This document shows positions 61,561 through 64,000 of a DNA stretch of 64,000 bases, in pieces. The DNA comes from Hydractinia symbiolongicarpus (taxonomy: Eukaryota > Cnidaria > Hydrozoa > Anthoathecata > Hydractiniidae). Position 1 is the stretch's first letter, and every line of letters begins with the position of its first letter. The notes under the pieces were generated by a model that made no database searches, had not been told where the DNA came from, and worked only from the letters and a program-made list of their open reading frames with translations. The translations under genes and the position numbers were made by a program. The stretch covers positions 1,426,001-1,490,000 of the forward strand of contig NC_079885.1 of NCBI RefSeq assembly GCF_029227915.1, in the 5' to 3' direction.

Positions 61561-64000
61561 GAAAGAAGTTTAATCGCCGGCAAACGAAAACCTGCGATTT
61601 TCCGTAAATCCCGGACTCGGCCCGTATAGTCAAAAGTATAATAAGAAAGTACCCAGGGTGTAAACTCATTTCCCGAACGATTTTTTAAATTATTATTTCA
61701 CCACTAAAGCCCATGAGACTTGTAGTTTTTAAAAATGTTTTCATTTTTGATGAGACGCTGAATAAAAGAAGTTTAATCGCCGGCAAACGAAAACCCGCCA
61801 TTTCCCGTAAACCCTGGACTCGGACCATATAGTCAAAAGTATACAAAGAAAGTACCCAGGGAGTAAACACATTTCCCGAACGATTTTTTAAATTATATTT
61901 TCACCACTAAAACGCATGAGACTTGTAGTTTTCAAAAATGTTTTCATTTTTGATGAGACGCTGAATGAAAGAAGTTTAATCGCCGGCAAACGAAAACCTG
62001 CGATTTCCCGTAAATCCTGGACTCGGCCCGTATAGTCAAAAGTATATTAAGAAAGTACCCAGGGTGTAAACTCATTTCCCGAACGATTTTTTAAATTATT
62101 ATTTCACCACTAAAGCCCATGAGACTTGTAGTTTTTAAAAATATTTTCATTTTTGATGAGACGCTGAATAAAAGAAGTTTAATCGCCGGCACACGAAAAC
62201 CCGCCATTTCCCGTAAACCTCAGACTCGGCCCGCATAGTCAAAAGTATACAAAGAAAGTACCCATGGAGTAAACTCATTTCCCGAACGATTTTTTAAATT
62301 ATTTTTTCAGCACTATAACGCATGAGACTTGTAGTTTTTAAAAATGTTTTCATTTTTGATGAGACGGTGAATAAAAGAAGTTTAATCGCCGGCAAACGAA
62401 AACCTGCGATTTCCCGTAAATCCTGGACTCGGCCCGTATAGTCAAAAGTATACAAAGAAAGTACCCAGGGAGTACACTCATTTCCCAAACGATTTTTTAA
62501 ATTATTATTTCACCACTAAAACGCATGAGACTTGTAGTTTTCAAGAATGTTTTCATTTTTGATGAGACGCTGAATAAAAGCAGTTTCATCGCCGGCAAAC
62601 GAAAACCTGCGATTTCCCGTAAATCCCGGACTCGGCCCGTATAGTCAAAAGTATACAAAGAAAGTACCCAGGGAGTAAACTCATTTCCAGAAAGATTTTT
62701 TAAATTATTTTTTCACCACTAAAACGCATAAGACTTGTAGTTTTTAAAAATGTTTTCATTTTTGATGAGACGCTGATAAAAAGAAAACCCGCGATTTCCC
62801 GTAAATCCCGGCTTGGCCCGTATAGTCAAAAGTATACAAAGAAAGTACCCACGAAGTAAACTCATTTCCCGAACGATTTTTTAAATTACTTTTTCACCAC
62901 TAAAACGCATGAGACTTGTAGTTTTTAAAAATGTTTTCATTTTCGATGAGACGCTGAATAAAAGAAGTTTAATCGCCGGCAAACGAAAACCTGCGATTTC
63001 TTGTAAATCCTGGACTCGGCCCGTATAGTCAAAAGTATACAAAGAAAGTACCCAGGGTGTAAACTCATTTCCCAAACGATTTTTTAAATTATTATTTCAC
63101 CACTAAAACGCATGAGACTTGTAGTTTTTAAAAATGTTTTCATTTTTGATGAGACGCTGAATAAAAGAAGTTTAATCGCCGGCAAACGAAAACCCGCCAT
63201 TTCCCGTAAACCCTGGACTCGGTCCGTATAATCAAAAGTATACAAAGAAAGTACCCAGGGAGTAAACTCATTTCCCGAACGATTTTTTAAATTATTTTTT
63301 CAGCACTAAAACGCATGAGACTTGTAGTTTTTAAAAATGTTTTCATTTTTGATGAGACGGTGAATAAAGGAAGTTTAATCGCCGGCAAACGAAAACCTGC
63401 GATTTCCCGTAAATCCTGGACTCGTCCCGTATAGTCAAAAGTATACAGAGAAAGTACCCAGGGAGTAAACTCATTTCCCAAACGATTTTTTAAATTATTA
63501 TTTCACCACTAAAACGCACGAGACTTGTAGTTTTCAAGAATGTTTTCATTTTTGATGAGACGCTGAATAAAAGCAGTTTAATCGTCGGCAAACGAAAACC
63601 CGCGATTTCCTGTAAATCCCGGACTCGGCCCGTATAGTCAAAAGTATACAAAGAAAGTACCCAGGGAGTAAACTCATTTCCAGAACGATTTTTTAAATTA
63701 TTTTTTCACCACTAAAACGCATAAGACTTGTAGTTTTTAAAAATGTTTTCATTTTTGATGAGACGCTGAATAAAAGAAGTTTAATCGCCGGTAAACGAAA
63801 ACCTGCGATTTCCCGTAAATCCTGGACTCGGCCCGTATAGTCAAAAGTATACAAAGAAAGTACCAAGGGTGTAAACTCATTTCCCAAACGATTTTTTAAA
63901 TTATTATTTCACCACTAAAACGCATGAGACTTGTAGTTTTCAAGAATGTTTTCATTTTTGATGAGACGCTGAATAAAAGCAGGTTAATCGACGGCAAACG
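61561..64000 (+). repeat. 2820-bp tandem duplication, copy 2 (cut by window edge)
   Basis: It matches 58741-61180 without a difference that I could see and runs off the right end of the window at acggcaaacg, about 380 bp before the unit would be complete. Since 61546-61561 is the junction, the repeat may continue as further 2820-bp copies beyond the window. Confidence 0.92.

Larger units (their letters stand above)
1..64000 (+). repeat. Satellite DNA array, ~203-bp monomer, head to tail across the whole window
   Basis: Taking the motif acgattttttaaatt as monomer start, successive starts fall at 141, 344, 547, 750, 953, 1155, 1359, 1561, 1765, 1967, 2171, 2374, 2576, 2780, 2982 and so on, with spacings of 202-204 bp. 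The same motif series continues to the right end, with occasional 181-bp steps. All copies are in one orientation. Every line of sequence can be aligned to the monomer, so the region holds no unique DNA. By hand count the consensus has 41 C and 35 G in 203 bp (37% GC). Tandem satellites of this length and purity are typical of eukaryotic heterochromatin; the specific compartment (centromere, subtelomere, B chromosome) is not shown by the sequence. I do not recognise the family by name. Confidence 0.99.

Noticed and set aside
1-64000. CRISPR-like array
   Set aside because: There are repeats but no unique spacers; adjacent 203-bp units are similar over their whole length, and there are no cas genes.
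1-64000. Transposon, LTR or telomeric repeat insertions
   Set aside because: Monomer phase is continuous throughout. I found no target-site duplications, terminal inverted repeats, retroelement frames or short telomere-type repeats.
1-64000. tRNA, rRNA or other RNA genes
   Set aside because: No segment departs from the monomer, and the monomer shows no tRNA arms, Pol III box B or rRNA core motifs.

Overview
The whole 64 kb window is one satellite DNA array. A monomer of about 203 bp (variants of 181, 202 and 204 bp) repeats head to tail from the first base to the last, roughly 315 times, always in the same orientation. I find no non-satellite sequence: no transposon insertion, inversion, RNA gene, recognisable protein gene or unique spacer. 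An array like this is a feature of eukaryotic chromosomes (centromeric, pericentromeric, subtelomeric or B-chromosome heterochromatin). The sequence alone does not say which species or which compartment. The monomer consensus is about 37% GC by hand count. It has an AT-rich half with T/A tracts and a GC-rich block of about 40 bp that carries four CCCG tetramers about one helical turn apart.

The array has several levels of organisation. At the lowest level are monomer subfamilies, told apart by small diagnostic changes. Above these are short multimers of 2, 3, 4, 5 and 7 monomers (about 406, 609, 790, 1012 and 1399 bp). Above these are tandem segmental duplications of 2212, 2615, 2820, 3228 and 3850 bp. 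At the top are two very large tandem duplications, with offsets of 14,331 bp (left part) and 16,034 bp (right part). Nearly every offset equals a whole number of monomers after allowing for the 21-bp-deleted monomer and 1-bp length variants, so the exchanges were in register.

Layout: (1) 1-21.6 kb, a mixed block rich in two divergent subfamilies (an 'atatt/tgatggg' type and a 'ctgtgag' type) that often sit as a pair. It contains the 14.3 kb duplication (1503 onward repeated from 15834), the 3850-bp and 2615-bp duplications and smaller ones. (2) 21.6-33.7 kb, a more homogeneous block lacking those two subfamilies and dominated by 609-, 1399-, 2212- and 3228-bp multimers. (3) 33,660-49,693, a 16,034-bp unit. 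(4) 49,694 to about 61,550, a second, nearly identical but truncated copy of that unit. (5) About 61,561-64,000, a fresh copy of the preceding 2820 bp, cut by the window edge.

Short open frames of 62-119 codons recur on the minus strand. Nearly all begin at TTG or GTG, they are phase shadows of the monomer, and their length depends on single-base monomer length changes. I do not annotate them as genes. The main points for a second look are the contrast in divergence between the two giant duplications, the fact that many subfamily-diagnostic variants are CpG transitions although the consensus is CpG-rich, the helically phased CCCG block, and the spread of one 21-bp deletion allele through the array.
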